Shown in pieces: positions 16,471 through 25,377 of a DNA stretch of 64,000 nucleotides. The stretch covers positions 13,893 through 77,892 of the forward strand of contig CAYGRY010000004.1 of assembly GCA_964352405.1 (NCBI GenBank), in the 5' to 3' direction. Under the pieces are notes generated by a model that had not been told where the DNA came from, searched no databases, and saw nothing but the letters and a program-made list of their open reading frames with translations. A program made the translations under genes and the position numbers. The stretch's first letter is position 1. Every line of letters starts with the position of its first letter. The stretch is from UBA4207 sp964352405. GTDB lineage: Bacteria; Bdellovibrionota; Bacteriovoracia; Bacteriovoracales; Bacteriovoracaceae.

Positions 16471-17412
16471 TTCCACTCTCTTTTTTAGGCACTCTGAAAG
16501 TGGTGCAACACTAACATGTCCATTTACGTAGACACTTACAACGGGATATTCGCCAGCGATCATTCGCTCAACCGCTTCATAACCCATTCTAGCCGCGAGA
16601 AAGCGATCAATGGCAGATGGATGTCCACCGCGTTGGATATGTCCAAGTACACAAACATGAGCATCAATTTGATGATCTTTTTTCAAACTTTCTTGAATTT
16701 GATAACTCACAAGACCTGGTTTTTCACCTTCAGCTACGATGATAATACTAGAATTCTTACCGCGCTTTACTCCGCGCTGAATATCAGCTGCAATTTGCGA
16801 AGGATCAACATTTTCAGACGGAAGAACAATATTTTCAGCTCCGGTACAAACTCCAGTATGAAGAGCAATGGCTGGTGATCTTCTGCCCATGACTTCGACG
16901 ATAAATGTTCTAGCATGAGAAGATGCTGTGTCTCTAATTTTATCTACTGCCTCAATCGCTGTTTGAACTGCAGTATCAAAACCGATTGTATATTCAGTTC
17001 CACTGATATCGTTATCAATAGTTCCAGGAATACCGACAACTGGAAACTGATGCTCTAGCCACATTTGATGAGCGCCGTTAAAAGAGCCGTCGCCGCCAAT
17101 GACGATTAAACCATCAATTTTTTTTCTCTTAAGTAAGTTAACCGCTTCTCTTCTTGTTTCAGCCTGATGAAACTCAGGACATCTTGAAGTTTGAAGAATC
17201 GTTCCACCATGTTGAAGAATATTTCCAACAGATGATGCATCCATTTCTCTAAAGGCGCCTTCGAGAAGTCCTGCATAACCGCGCTGAATACCCCAAACTT
17301 TTAAACCTCTAGCAATACCTGTACGAACAACAGATCTAATCGCAGCATTCATTCCAGGTGCGTCACCACCACTGGTTAGTACGGCAATAGTTTTAATTTT
17401 TGAGTCACTCAT
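16426..17412 (-). CDS. pfkA: ATP-dependent 6-phosphofructokinase
   Basis: This enzyme phosphorylates fructose 6-phosphate to the 1,6-bisphosphate in glycolysis. Diagnostic motifs: TSGGDAPGMNA, the nucleotide-binding GGDGSFNGA (the Gly after GGD is typical of ATP rather than pyrophosphate users), the catalytic PGTIDNDI, VEVMGRR (fructose-6-phosphate contact) and GHIQRGG. At 328 residues it matches the bacterial PfkA length (~320). It lies 8 bases after gpmI, forming a glycolytic pair. The end overlaps the convergent ComM-like gene. Confidence 0.96.
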   Translation of the reverse strand: MSDSKIKTIAVLTSGGDAPGMNAAIRSVVRTGIARGLKVWGIQRGYAGLLEGAFREMDASSVGNILQHGGTILQTSRCPEFHQAETRREAVNLLKRKKIDGLIVIGGDGSFNGAHQMWLEHQFPVVGIPGTIDNDISGTEYTIGFDTAVQTAIEAVDKIRDTASSHARTFIVEVMGRRSPAIALHTGVCTGAENIVLPSENVDPSQIAADIQRGVKRGKNSSIIIVAEGEKPGLVSYQIQESLKKDHQIDAHVCVLGHIQRGGHPSAIDRFLAARMGYEAVERMIAGEYPVVSVYVNGHVSVAPLSECLKKRVESAPGHLELARTLSI

Positions 17413-17420
17413 CGGTATCC

Positions 17421-18956
17421 CTATTTAAAAATTGGTCGGCCAGTAAACGAAGCTGGCAGTTCTAAACCCATAACATAAAGAGCAGTGGGACTGACATCTT
17501 TAAGTGCATGAGGACCAGGATTAGTCTCTATCTTAATCCCTTCAAGCTTCGGTGAATAGATTGAAAATGGCACCGGAGCACCTGTATGAGAGGTATGCGG
17601 GGTTCCATCGACATAGCTCATTTGATCACTATTGCCGTGATCAGCAGTCAAAAGCATCGTAACGTTATTCTTTTCACAGGCTTGCATCAATTCGCCTACA
17701 TAATGATCTACTGATTCAACTGCTTTGATAGCAGCGTTAAAGTCACCGGTATGACCAACCATGTCGCAGTTAGCAAAATTGACCAGATAAAAACTAATTG
17801 AGGTATCTTCTAGCGCCTTAACAAGTTTTTCAGTGACCAGGGGAGCACTCATTTGCGGTTTAAGATCATAGGTCGCAACTTCTTTAGGAGAGGGAATTAA
17901 AACAAACTCTTCACCTTTATGTTTTTTCTTGTTTCCACCATTAAAAAAATAAGTCACGTGAGCATACTTTTCTGTTTCGGCGATATGGTATTGCTTCTTT
18001 CCATGCTCCTCTAAATAATCCGCCATCACTCCTTGAAGTTGTTCTTTATCAAAAAGGATTGGAAGTTTCACTTCATCTGGAACATAGGGAACCATACAAA
18101 GAAAGAACGGAGCTAGAAAAGGCCTTTCGAATTCTTTAAATGTAGGGTCGTTAAAAACTAGGGCCAACTGTATTGCTCTATCAGGTCTAAAATTAAAGAA
18201 GAAGACAGCATCGTCTTTTCGAATTGCACCCTTTGAATCAAATAAAGCCGGATTCAAGAACTCGTCAGCTCGTCCTTCATTATATTCAGACTCAAGATAA
18301 CTTAAAGCATCGGTAGAATTGAAATTTTTCTTACCTAAAAACGTATCGTAGGCATTTTGTATTTTTTCCCAACGACGATCTCTGTCCATTCCGATAGATC
18401 TTCCTTGGATTGAAGCAAAGTTTATACCATCAAGTTTATTAATTCGCTCGATATACTTTTTGGCACATTTAGGTTCAGTGTCTCTGCCATCGCTAAAGGC
18501 GTGAAGCCACAGCTCAATTCCATGGCCAGATAAAATAGTAACGAGTTCTTCTAAATGATCAATGCTCGAGTGAACGCCTCCATCGGATAAAAGACCCATC
18601 ATATGAATACGATTTGAATTTTTTTTAGCAAAATTAATGAGTTCTAAAAGAGCGGGCATCGTGGCCAAAGAATTATTAGAGATCGCTTCGTTGATTCGAA
18701 CAAGATCTTGCCTGACAGGTCTGCCGGCACCAAGATTCATATGTCCAACTTCTGAGTTGCCAGCAACACCTTTTGGAAGGCCTACAGCTTCACCACCCGC
18801 CTCAATCGTTGTAAAAGGAAAACTCTTAAACAGTCGATCAAGATTTGGTTTCTTGGCGGCTTTAATGGCATTCTTATGATCTTCGTCGTTAACCCCAAAT
18901 CCATCAAGGATAACAAGTAGGGCGCGATCGTTTAAATGTTGAATACTTTTTGTCAT
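17421..18956 (-). CDS. gpmI: 2,3-bisphosphoglycerate-independent phosphoglycerate mutase
   Basis: GpmI interconverts 3- and 2-phosphoglycerate through a phosphoserine, using two Mn ions. The alkaline-phosphatase-fold metal block LLVILDGFG opens the protein, the phospho-acceptor serine is in AGNSEVGHMN (S68), FSDGRDTEP and GRSIGMDRDRRW are substrate contacts, and the C-terminal metal block is LLTADHGNSDQM. At 511 residues the length is standard. It is immediately upstream of pfkA on the same strand. Confidence 0.97.
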   Translation of the reverse strand: MTKSIQHLNDRALLVILDGFGVNDEDHKNAIKAAKKPNLDRLFKSFPFTTIEAGGEAVGLPKGVAGNSEVGHMNLGAGRPVRQDLVRINEAISNNSLATMPALLELINFAKKNSNRIHMMGLLSDGGVHSSIDHLEELVTILSGHGIELWLHAFSDGRDTEPKCAKKYIERINKLDGINFASIQGRSIGMDRDRRWEKIQNAYDTFLGKKNFNSTDALSYLESEYNEGRADEFLNPALFDSKGAIRKDDAVFFFNFRPDRAIQLALVFNDPTFKEFERPFLAPFFLCMVPYVPDEVKLPILFDKEQLQGVMADYLEEHGKKQYHIAETEKYAHVTYFFNGGNKKKHKGEEFVLIPSPKEVATYDLKPQMSAPLVTEKLVKALEDTSISFYLVNFANCDMVGHTGDFNAAIKAVESVDHYVGELMQACEKNNVTMLLTADHGNSDQMSYVDGTPHTSHTGAPVPFSIYSPKLEGIKIETNPGPHALKDVSPTALYVMGLELPASFTGRPIFK

Positions 18957-19001
18957 ACAAAAACCTTTTAAAAATTTAAGCCATTCATACCATTTTTGGG
19001 G

Positions 19002-20633
19002 CTAATAAGTGAAGGTAGCCGAAACTGACGAAGTCATGACAGAGAGCTTTGAATCATCTGTATTAGTCCTGTTTCTGAGATTGACCTCTGCATTAAAGCT
19101 AAAGCCCCAGTTCCATAAATAGGTACCGCTTAGCGTGAAGTCGTATTCGAGATAATCAAAAAAAGAGACATCGTTCATATTTTTTCGAACTAACAAATTT
19201 GTGAAGGTAGAAAAAGTATCAGTCCATTCGCTTTGAATACTTGTCGATAAATCATAGCGACTACCAGCTTCTTCTACTGAGACTTCATTTCGATTAAAAT
19301 ATCCAAGCGAGATTGATGGAGAGAATAGTTTTAATGTCCAGAATGGAGTGTAGGAAACATTAAGCCCAATCGACTTTTCTTCATTACCAGTCTCATAGCT
19401 GGTTTGATAGTAAGGAAGAGAGTAGTTAAGTGATCCACTGTTAATAGTTTTAATATAAGACAACTCTATTGTATGCGTCTTTGATGTACTTTCAAAAGCG
19501 TCTGAGTTTCCAGTTGGATTAAAACTACTAGTATAGATGTAACGGAGTTTAGGCAAAGCTCTTTCAATGTCTGTATACTTTGCATCGACTCCAAATGATA
19601 GGTTTCGCTGATTTCTATTTTGATGAAGCTCTTCGGAGTAATTTGTTTGAACAAAAGAAGCTAGAAATAGTGCATTGGTATGCTCAAAAAGCGTTGGCTG
19701 ATTATAATAGGCGGCAAATCCAATCTCTGAAGCAGAACCACCTTTAGGACCTAAAAATTGTTCGAAGCTTGAATACCTTGAAAGTTGAAATTCATTGAGT
19801 TCATAAACATTATCACTAAAAAGGTAGCCGTATTTTGCGGAAAGAGAAAAATATCGGTAGTTAACGGCATCCAGGTATTCTTGCGCGATAGCTTTAGTAG
19901 AGGTGTTTGCATCAGCATCGAGAAAGATAGATCGCAGGTAGAGAGTACCTGGATCGAAAAGTCCCCCCTGAACCATTGTTGTACCTATCAATAAATTTAT
20001 GTCTTCAAGACCTTTGTCTGAGTTTAGGTTCATCTCTTGTTTGATATGATCTTTAGCGGTTAAAAATTGTTTGAGAGCTCCACGGTAGTTTTCTTTCTCG
20101 TTTAATATTTTTCCAATATAAATTTTGCTTAAACCAATTTGATAGCGAAAGTATTGAGTCACTTCAAAATATTTTTGTGACATCGTTAGTAAGCGGTTAT
20201 CAAAGTCTGAATTGAAAACCTGTTTTTCATATAGATCAAAATAAAGTTCACCAATAGAAAAGTAGATTTCTAAGGCGTCCTTTCTTGGAACTGAAAGGCT
20301 TGATAAGAACTTTGCAAAATTCTTATCAAAACGTGCACTTAAGACTCTTTTGTCATGAAGCTTTGAGGCCATATAGTGAAGCACTTTAAGAGCTTTAGAA
20401 TATTTACCTTTCTTAAGGTGATAATCCAAAATGAATTGAAAACTCGCGCGGTGAAATGAGGTCGGATCAAGATTCTTTGCTATTAAGCTAAGTGCTTCCT
20501 TATCTTTGCCTTCTGCTAAAGCGATTTCAGCTCTTGCTAATCTTGCTTCTTGGGCTTCAACGGAATCAGCAGCTTGCACATAAGGCAGCTGGTAAAGAGC
20601 AAGAGATATAAAGATAAGAATTCTAGTTAGCAC
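19002..20633 (-). CDS. TPR plus outer-membrane beta-barrel protein
   Basis: A signal peptide (cut after YVQAA) is followed by a helical, TPR-like N-terminal half (residues ~25-245; repeated pattern of A..LA.G....AL.L). The C-terminal half (~250-543) consists of amphipathic strands rich in Tyr/Ser/Asn and ends in the aromatic SVSATFTY, as outer-membrane barrels do. The order, periplasmic TPR then barrel, recalls Slam/DUF560-type translocators, but I cannot confirm that family. It is divergent from a FecR-domain gene and sits upstream of gpmI-pfkA. Confidence 0.7.
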   Translation of the reverse strand: MLTRILIFISLALYQLPYVQAADSVEAQEARLARAEIALAEGKDKEALSLIAKNLDPTSFHRASFQFILDYHLKKGKYSKALKVLHYMASKLHDKRVLSARFDKNFAKFLSSLSVPRKDALEIYFSIGELYFDLYEKQVFNSDFDNRLLTMSQKYFEVTQYFRYQIGLSKIYIGKILNEKENYRGALKQFLTAKDHIKQEMNLNSDKGLEDINLLIGTTMVQGGLFDPGTLYLRSIFLDADANTSTKAIAQEYLDAVNYRYFSLSAKYGYLFSDNVYELNEFQLSRYSSFEQFLGPKGGSASEIGFAAYYNQPTLFEHTNALFLASFVQTNYSEELHQNRNQRNLSFGVDAKYTDIERALPKLRYIYTSSFNPTGNSDAFESTSKTHTIELSYIKTINSGSLNYSLPYYQTSYETGNEEKSIGLNVSYTPFWTLKLFSPSISLGYFNRNEVSVEEAGSRYDLSTSIQSEWTDTFSTFTNLLVRKNMNDVSFFDYLEYDFTLSGTYLWNWGFSFNAEVNLRNRTNTDDSKLSVMTSSVSATFTY

Positions 20634-20664
20634 AGTTTATTTTAGCGAAGAGTCGAATATTTTG

Positions 20665-20692
20665 TTTATAGTGGTAAAAACTGTCTTTTCAA
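20665..20692 (-). promoter_or_regulatory. Probable promoter of the TPR-barrel gene
   Basis: On the minus strand TTGAAA (20687-20692), a 16-base spacer and TATAAA (20665-20670) lie about 32 bases upstream of the start. The -35 region overlaps one arm of the inverted repeat described next. Confidence 0.5.
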
Positions 20693-20732
20693 GTACATAG
20701 CAGCTATATGCCAGACTATGTTGACAGTTTTT
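20676..20732. repeat. 10-bp inverted repeat in a divergent promoter region
   Basis: AAAAACTGTC (20676-20685) and GACAGTTTTT (20723-20732) are perfect inverted copies 37 bases apart, between the divergent TPR-barrel and FecR-domain genes. They could bind a regulator of both genes. Confidence 0.4.
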
Positions 20733-20833
20733 CTCAAGTTTTTTCCTTTAACACCGATAAGTCCCTAGAGATACGTTCATACGTTGGCATGGACGTACAA
20801 TGAATAAAGGGTTGTTCCTAATTGGGGTCAAAA

Positions 20834-21898
20834 ATGAAGAATGCAATTTTAATATCACTTGGACTTTGTTTTAGTTTAACGGCTCAGGCTGAGTCGATTG
20901 GAAAACTAGTTAAAGTAAAAGGCGATGTCCAAATCATTTCTGAAAGCGGAGATTCTGTGCAGGCCAAAGCACTGGCTGAACTTAATACAGGTGCTATGAT
21001 TAAGACCGGTAGTGGTTCATACGCTAAGCTTATTATGAAAGATGATACTGTCTTCCAATTGGGGCCAAACTCTGATTTTTCTCTCGATCAATTTGAATTT
21101 AAAACAAAAAATGAAAGAACTGCTACTTACTCATTAGCAAAGGGACAGCTTAGAAGCTGGTTTGTCCACAAGTCACCAGATAAGACTTTGAGTATTAAGA
21201 CACCTACAGCATCTATGGGAATTAGAGGAACAGAAATTCTAACCGATGTTTACTCTGATACCGATGGTAACCAAAAGACCGATATTGCATTAGTAAGAGG
21301 TAAGTTAGAGGTCGCTTCAGATGCCTTGGGCGAGAAAATTATGCTTTCTCCAGGACAAATGCTCGATAATTTAGGTCAACGAATTAAAAGTAGAGCACCA
21401 GCTTCTGCAAGACGTGCTCACTTAAAAAATCTTAGTCAAAGAGTTTTTGAAGCTGTCAAAAGAAACTCTGTTGATGGTGGTGGAGCAATCTTTTTAAATG
21501 ATGCCAGAAAGAAGTTTGGTGGAGAGAAGCTTAAAGAGAAAAACTTTAGTCGAAGTAGTGAGTCTGGTCGTGGTCCTGCTTCTATTAAGCAAGATAAAAT
21601 AAAAATAGATAATGATGTGATTAAAGATAAAGTCTCAAGTAGAATGAAGAGGCAAAGACGTAATGGTATTCGAGAACGAATCCAAGCGAGAGGCCCAGCT
21701 AGTGTAACTCCACTTACTTCGGGCTCTTCAATAATTACAAACTTTCAAAATACAAGAACACAAAATGGTGGGACAGTATCCAGGGGTGATGCTCCAAACA
21801 TCACCATTATAAATAGTGGAACTGGTGGTCAAGTCGCGATACCAAGTGGTACTGGCGTCTTGTCTCCTACGCTTCCAGCAAATCCTGCTGAACCATAA
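20834..21898 (+). CDS. FecR-domain exported protein
   Basis: The signal peptide ends SLTAQA. Residues ~25-150 form a FecR-type domain: VKVKGDVQI, L..GA.IKTG..SYAKLIMKDDTVFQLGPNS, then TPTASMGIRGTEI (the conserved TP.A..GVRGTEF-like block) and VRGKLEVAS with LSPGQM. No membrane segment follows, so unlike FecR itself this is probably periplasmic, anchored to peptidoglycan or the envelope. The C-terminal third is basic and low in complexity (two GPASxxx motifs, Gly/Thr-rich end). ATG 20834 was chosen over the upstream in-frame TTG because the signal peptide begins there. Confidence 0.8.
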   Translation: MKNAILISLGLCFSLTAQAESIGKLVKVKGDVQIISESGDSVQAKALAELNTGAMIKTGSGSYAKLIMKDDTVFQLGPNSDFSLDQFEFKTKNERTATYSLAKGQLRSWFVHKSPDKTLSIKTPTASMGIRGTEILTDVYSDTDGNQKTDIALVRGKLEVASDALGEKIMLSPGQMLDNLGQRIKSRAPASARRAHLKNLSQRVFEAVKRNSVDGGGAIFLNDARKKFGGEKLKEKNFSRSSESGRGPASIKQDKIKIDNDVIKDKVSSRMKRQRRNGIRERIQARGPASVTPLTSGSSIITNFQNTRTQNGGTVSRGDAPNITIINSGTGGQVAIPSGTGVLSPTLPANPAEP

Positions 21899-21922
21899 TA
21901 TAATATCGATAAATAAATAATG

Positions 21923-21948
21923 AGCCTCCCAAGTTGGGAGGCTTTTTT
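21923..21948 (+). terminator. Intrinsic terminator after the FecR-domain gene
   Basis: AGCCTCCCA (21923-21931) and TGGGAGGCT (21935-21943) form a 9-bp stem with a 3-nt loop, followed by TTTTTG. Confidence 0.93.
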
Positions 21949-21979
21949 GTCTAAACTTTAGACACCTGTAGTGTCTAAG
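21949..21979. repeat. GTCTAAA palindrome cluster (operator-like)
   Basis: GTCTAAA-C-TTTAGAC (21949-21963) is a perfect palindrome, and a third half-site GTGTCTAA follows at 21971-21978, so TTAGACAC/GTGTCTAA is also a perfect 8-bp inverted repeat. A 10-bp palindrome CTTAGCTAAG lies at 21990-21999. All sit upstream of the lipoprotein gene at 22094. Confidence 0.45.
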
Positions 21980-22093
21980 ATCAATACAGCTTAGCTAAGT
22001 CCTTAAATACTAGAAGCCTCTATCTGGCATGATCCTTGTATATATAACCATGAATACATTTTATTTTTGGTTCCCGTAATGGGTGGAGGATTT

Positions 22094-22651
22094 ATGAAAG
22101 CATCATGGTGGAAATTTGTATTATTAGCATTGCTTACAGCAGGCGTAGTAGCTTGTGGTAAAGATAATAAAGCAGGTACGAGCTCCGTAACAACAGGAAA
22201 CCCGCTTACAAACGGTGTTTCAACAGCCGTAACAAGTTCTAGCTTTGAAGAATTTAGACAGCAAGTCGTCAATGGACAGTTTTTAAACCAAGCTAGTGCA
22301 GTTGTTGAGTATAGACTTAAGGAAGTTCGTTTCAAGACTTCTTCATGGTCAACAACGGGTTCATATATATATCGTCGATATGATAAGACGATCAATTTTG
22401 TTGAACATGAATTCGGAAATGATATTGTAGCTGTCCATAATAAATTGATCGAGATTGCAAACCAAGGAAACAACTTTACTGCGATAAAAGTGGGTGCTAG
22501 TGCTTATGAAGTTAGGACTACAACAGGTGCTAAATATATAATAGACTTGGCGCAGCCTTTGGTCGTAAATCCTGTCTATTACAGACCTGCTGATATTCAA
22601 GCTGAAGACGGATATGTTTACAACGGTGAGTTTGTCGTTTTTGTTCCATAA
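22094..22651 (+). CDS. Lipoprotein of unknown function
   Basis: The start ATG follows GGAGG at 22085-22089 and opens a lipoprotein signal peptide with lipobox GVVAC (Cys ~20). The mature ~165 residues begin with a Ser/Thr/Gly linker, then a small domain with several short strands and Tyr-rich stretches near the C-terminus. No family is recognised. The upstream palindrome cluster suggests specific regulation; a strong terminator follows. Long antisense frames across this gene are shadows. Confidence 0.8.
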   Translation: MKASWWKFVLLALLTAGVVACGKDNKAGTSSVTTGNPLTNGVSTAVTSSSFEEFRQQVVNGQFLNQASAVVEYRLKEVRFKTSSWSTTGSYIYRRYDKTINFVEHEFGNDIVAVHNKLIEIANQGNNFTAIKVGASAYEVRTTTGAKYIIDLAQPLVVNPVYYRPADIQAEDGYVYNGEFVVFVP

Positions 22652-22676
22652 TTTTAAATGAACATTTAAAAACAAG

Positions 22677-22703
22677 AAAGCCCTCTTTTTGAGGGCTTTT
22701 TTG
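22677..22703 (+). terminator. Intrinsic terminator after the lipoprotein gene
   Basis: AAAGCCCTC (22677-22685) pairs with GAGGGCTTT (22691-22699), then more T. A second perfect inverted repeat, TTTTAAATG/CATTTAAAA (22652-22671), directly precedes it. Confidence 0.93.
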
Positions 22704-22745
22704 TTTTATATTTCATCTACATGCATACGGTCATGTCAAACTACG

Positions 22746-22754
22746 TGATAGAAT
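22746..22754 (+). promoter_or_regulatory. Extended -10 promoter candidate for the acyl-CoA dehydrogenase gene
   Basis: TGATAGAAT is an extended -10 element (TGn plus TAGAAT, 5 of 6 matches), 33 bases before the start codon. No good -35 is seen. Confidence 0.4.
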
Positions 22755-22786
22755 AGTTCGCATATATTCTTAGTTAGGGGAGCAAA

Positions 22787-24493
22787 ATGGCCAAGTATAA
22801 AGCAGATCTTCAAGACATTAACTTCAATCTTTTTGACGTTCTAAAATCCGATCGACATATTGAAGGATTCGAAGCCAACGACTTGGCTGAAATCGTTAAC
22901 CAGTTTGATAAGTTTGTAGAAAATGAAATTTATCCTACAAGACAAATTGGTGATGAAGAGGGCGTTGTCTTAAAAAGTGATGGCGTAAAAGTTCCTGAAG
23001 TTTTTCATAAAGCTAATCAAGCTTTTTATGCTAACGGTTGGTACGGCCTTGGATTTAGCGAAGAGCTGGGCGGAATGCCTTGTCCTGAATCAGTCATGCT
23101 TGCTTGTACGTCTTTAATTAATGGAGCGAACGTTTCTTTTTCGATGTATTACGGTCTTACTAAAGCAGCGATGAACGTTATCATTAAAAAAGGTAGCGAT
23201 GTTCAAAAAGAAAAAATGGTAACAGCGATGATGACCGGTGAGTGGGGTGGGACGATGTGCCTAACCGAATCGGGGGCTGGTAGTGATGTTGGAGCTGCTA
23301 AAACTACAGCAACTCCAAAAGGTGATGGAACTTACTCTATTAAAGGCGTTAAAATCTTTATCTCATCTGGTGACAATGATCTTTATAAAAATATTGTCCA
23401 CTTAGTTCTAGCGAGAACTCCTGGAGCTCCAGAAGGGACAAAAGGCTTATCCTTATTTACTGTTCAAAAATTAAACGATGATGGCTCTAATAATAGTGTT
23501 AAATGCACTAAGATCGAAGAAAAGATGGGCCTTCATGGTTCAGCGACTTGTGAAATAACTTTCGGCGGTGAAGGTGAATGTCTTGGGACACTATTAGGTG
23601 ATGAGTTCGAAGGCATGACCAATATGTTTATCATGATGAATGAAGCCAGACTTCTTTGTGGTATTCAAGGTGAATCTCAGGCAAATCTCGCTTATATGTT
23701 AACCGAGCAATACGCCAAAGAGCGTTCTCAATTTGGAAAAGAAATTATTAATCTTCCAGATGTAAAAAGATTGATGCTTAAGATGCGTTCTGTTTCAAGA
23801 GGGATGCGCGCTCTTAGTCTTTATGTTGGAGATCTTTTTGATCAAGCCCACTCATCACAAAATGCAGAACTTGAAGCTGAGACAGCACTATTAACACCAA
23901 TCTGTAAGGCATACTGTTCTGAAGAGGGATTCAACGTAGCGATTGATGCCATTCAAGTTCATGGTGGCTACGGTTATTGTAGTGAATATGGTATCGAGCA
24001 ATTTGCACGTGATATTAAAATTGCCACGATCTATGAAGGCACTAATGCTATTCAGGCAGCAGACTTTATTATGCGAAAAGTTTTAAAAGATAAGGGCCAA
24101 GCTTTTTCTAAACTTGGCGAAAAAATTCAAAAGACTTTATCAAATGCATCGGACTTTAAATCAGAGGCTAGCGTCATTGGTAAGAGCTTAAAGGACGCAA
24201 CAAAAATACTTGAAAGCTTCGGTGGGTTGGCCGCGAAGGGAAATTTCGATGCAGTGCTTTATCATTCTCATGAGTTTCTTATTTACTGTGGAAATTTAGT
24301 TGTTGCATGGAGACTTCTTGAGTCAGCACTAGTCGCAAAGGAAAAGATGGCGAGTGCCAATGCAAGTGAGAAAGAATTTTATGAAACTAAGCTGGTCGAC
24401 TTTAAGGTCTTTTGCCAGCAAGTCTTATCAAGAAATACGGGTATAACGCAAAGTATATTGGAGTTTGAAGACTTATCCACGCTAGCTGTTTAA
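22787..24493 (+). CDS. Acyl-CoA dehydrogenase
   Basis: This is an FAD enzyme that makes the trans-2 double bond in acyl-CoA at the first step of fatty-acid beta-oxidation. Signatures: GGTMCLTESGAGSDVGA (flavin/substrate loop), EARLLCGIQGESQANLA, YAKERSQFGKEI, and QVHGGYGY; the catalytic base is E417 in IYEGTNAIQ, the MCAD-type position. At 568 residues it is of the longer FadE2/AidB-like kind, with an extra C-terminal helical region (~430-568). AGGGGAG at 22776-22782 sets the start. No etfAB or acyl-CoA synthetase is adjacent. Confidence 0.93.
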   Translation: MAKYKADLQDINFNLFDVLKSDRHIEGFEANDLAEIVNQFDKFVENEIYPTRQIGDEEGVVLKSDGVKVPEVFHKANQAFYANGWYGLGFSEELGGMPCPESVMLACTSLINGANVSFSMYYGLTKAAMNVIIKKGSDVQKEKMVTAMMTGEWGGTMCLTESGAGSDVGAAKTTATPKGDGTYSIKGVKIFISSGDNDLYKNIVHLVLARTPGAPEGTKGLSLFTVQKLNDDGSNNSVKCTKIEEKMGLHGSATCEITFGGEGECLGTLLGDEFEGMTNMFIMMNEARLLCGIQGESQANLAYMLTEQYAKERSQFGKEIINLPDVKRLMLKMRSVSRGMRALSLYVGDLFDQAHSSQNAELEAETALLTPICKAYCSEEGFNVAIDAIQVHGGYGYCSEYGIEQFARDIKIATIYEGTNAIQAADFIMRKVLKDKGQAFSKLGEKIQKTLSNASDFKSEASVIGKSLKDATKILESFGGLAAKGNFDAVLYHSHEFLIYCGNLVVAWRLLESALVAKEKMASANASEKEFYETKLVDFKVFCQQVLSRNTGITQSILEFEDLSTLAV

Positions 24494-24552
24494 CCGGGCT
24501 AGTGTTAAGATAATTTGAATATTTTTTTAAATTAAATTTAGGATAACTCATC

Positions 24553-25377
24553 ATGAACTTAGAAACACTCTATCGAGTGATTAAGGAGTTTTCGCAGACG
24601 CCTCACGGCAATACTGACTACGATCAAGATAAGCTTTACGTTAAAGGTGATTCAGAAGGTGAGTTTGCTCCACTTTCATATCTTGTAAAAAAAGTAGAAG
24701 GTTTTAAAGATGCGAAAGCTCTCTTAAAAGCTGGTTTTGTCATGGATGCTTTAGAGCTTTTTGGAGACGATCATTTCTCCGATTGGTACGAAAAGCAGTT
24801 TTCAAAAAAACTACTAAGAAAAATTGCTAAAGATGTCATTCTTTTTCAGATGCCAGAAAATAAAGCTATTTTTGGTGCGATTGAGCAAGTTCATAAGTCT
24901 TACGATATTTTAAGAAGCCAGCAAATCTTGATGAACGGAAAGAACCTTCCGGTTCAACTTGGTGAGTGGTACGCCAAATGTGTTTTTGGACTTGAGCAAA
25001 GAAAATCAACATCACAAAGAGGCTTTGATTTCTTCTTGGATGGAAAGCGCTGTGAAATCAAAGTTCACTGGGCAGATCACTCTTCTCCAAAAGGTGTAAA
25101 GCTTAGAAAGTCACTCGTTGAAATGAGTGATTATAGTATCATTATGTATATTGGTCGAAACTTTATGATCAGAGAAATCTGTTTGTTAGACTCCGACTTT
25201 GTTCTTAGAAAGTTTTCAACTAAGGGTCATACTCTATTTTTAAAAGATCCTGACGTTTCTACTTATTTCTTTAGTAAGTCGAATAAACATATGGATAAAG
25301 TCGCTAACACAGGCGCCTTAATGAAGTATAGTAATCCTAGCTTTGCAATGAAACTTACAGAGTTTTTAGGCGGCTAG
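24553..25377 (+). CDS. Putative PD-(D/E)XK nuclease-fold protein
   Basis: No named family is recognised, but the middle shows the arrangement of a restriction-endonuclease-like core: G137-E138 on a helix (LPVQLGEWYAKCVFGLEQ), then GFDFFLDGKRCEIKVHW with D159, E168 and K170, i.e. E...D-x8-E-x-K, and a following hydrophobic strand (YSIIMYIGR). The N-terminal ~130 residues are mainly helical and might bind DNA or a partner. It lies 59 bases after the acyl-CoA dehydrogenase and shares its stop bases (CTAG) with the convergent methyltransferase. There is no methylase-type DNA partner next door (the neighbour is an RNA methyltransferase). Function is open. Confidence 0.55.
   Translation: MNLETLYRVIKEFSQTPHGNTDYDQDKLYVKGDSEGEFAPLSYLVKKVEGFKDAKALLKAGFVMDALELFGDDHFSDWYEKQFSKKLLRKIAKDVILFQMPENKAIFGAIEQVHKSYDILRSQQILMNGKNLPVQLGEWYAKCVFGLEQRKSTSQRGFDFFLDGKRCEIKVHWADHSSPKGVKLRKSLVEMSDYSIIMYIGRNFMIREICLLDSDFVLRKFSTKGHTLFLKDPDVSTYFFSKSNKHMDKVANTGALMKYSNPSFAMKLTEFLGG

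Noticed and set aside
16516..16878. 120-residue plus-strand frame
   Set aside because: It lies within pfkA, whose catalytic motifs are all intact on the other strand.
22003..22473. 156-residue open frame antisense to the lipoprotein gene
   Set aside because: It lies wholly over a well-supported lipoprotein with ribosome site, lipobox and terminator, and its own protein shows no domain or signal.
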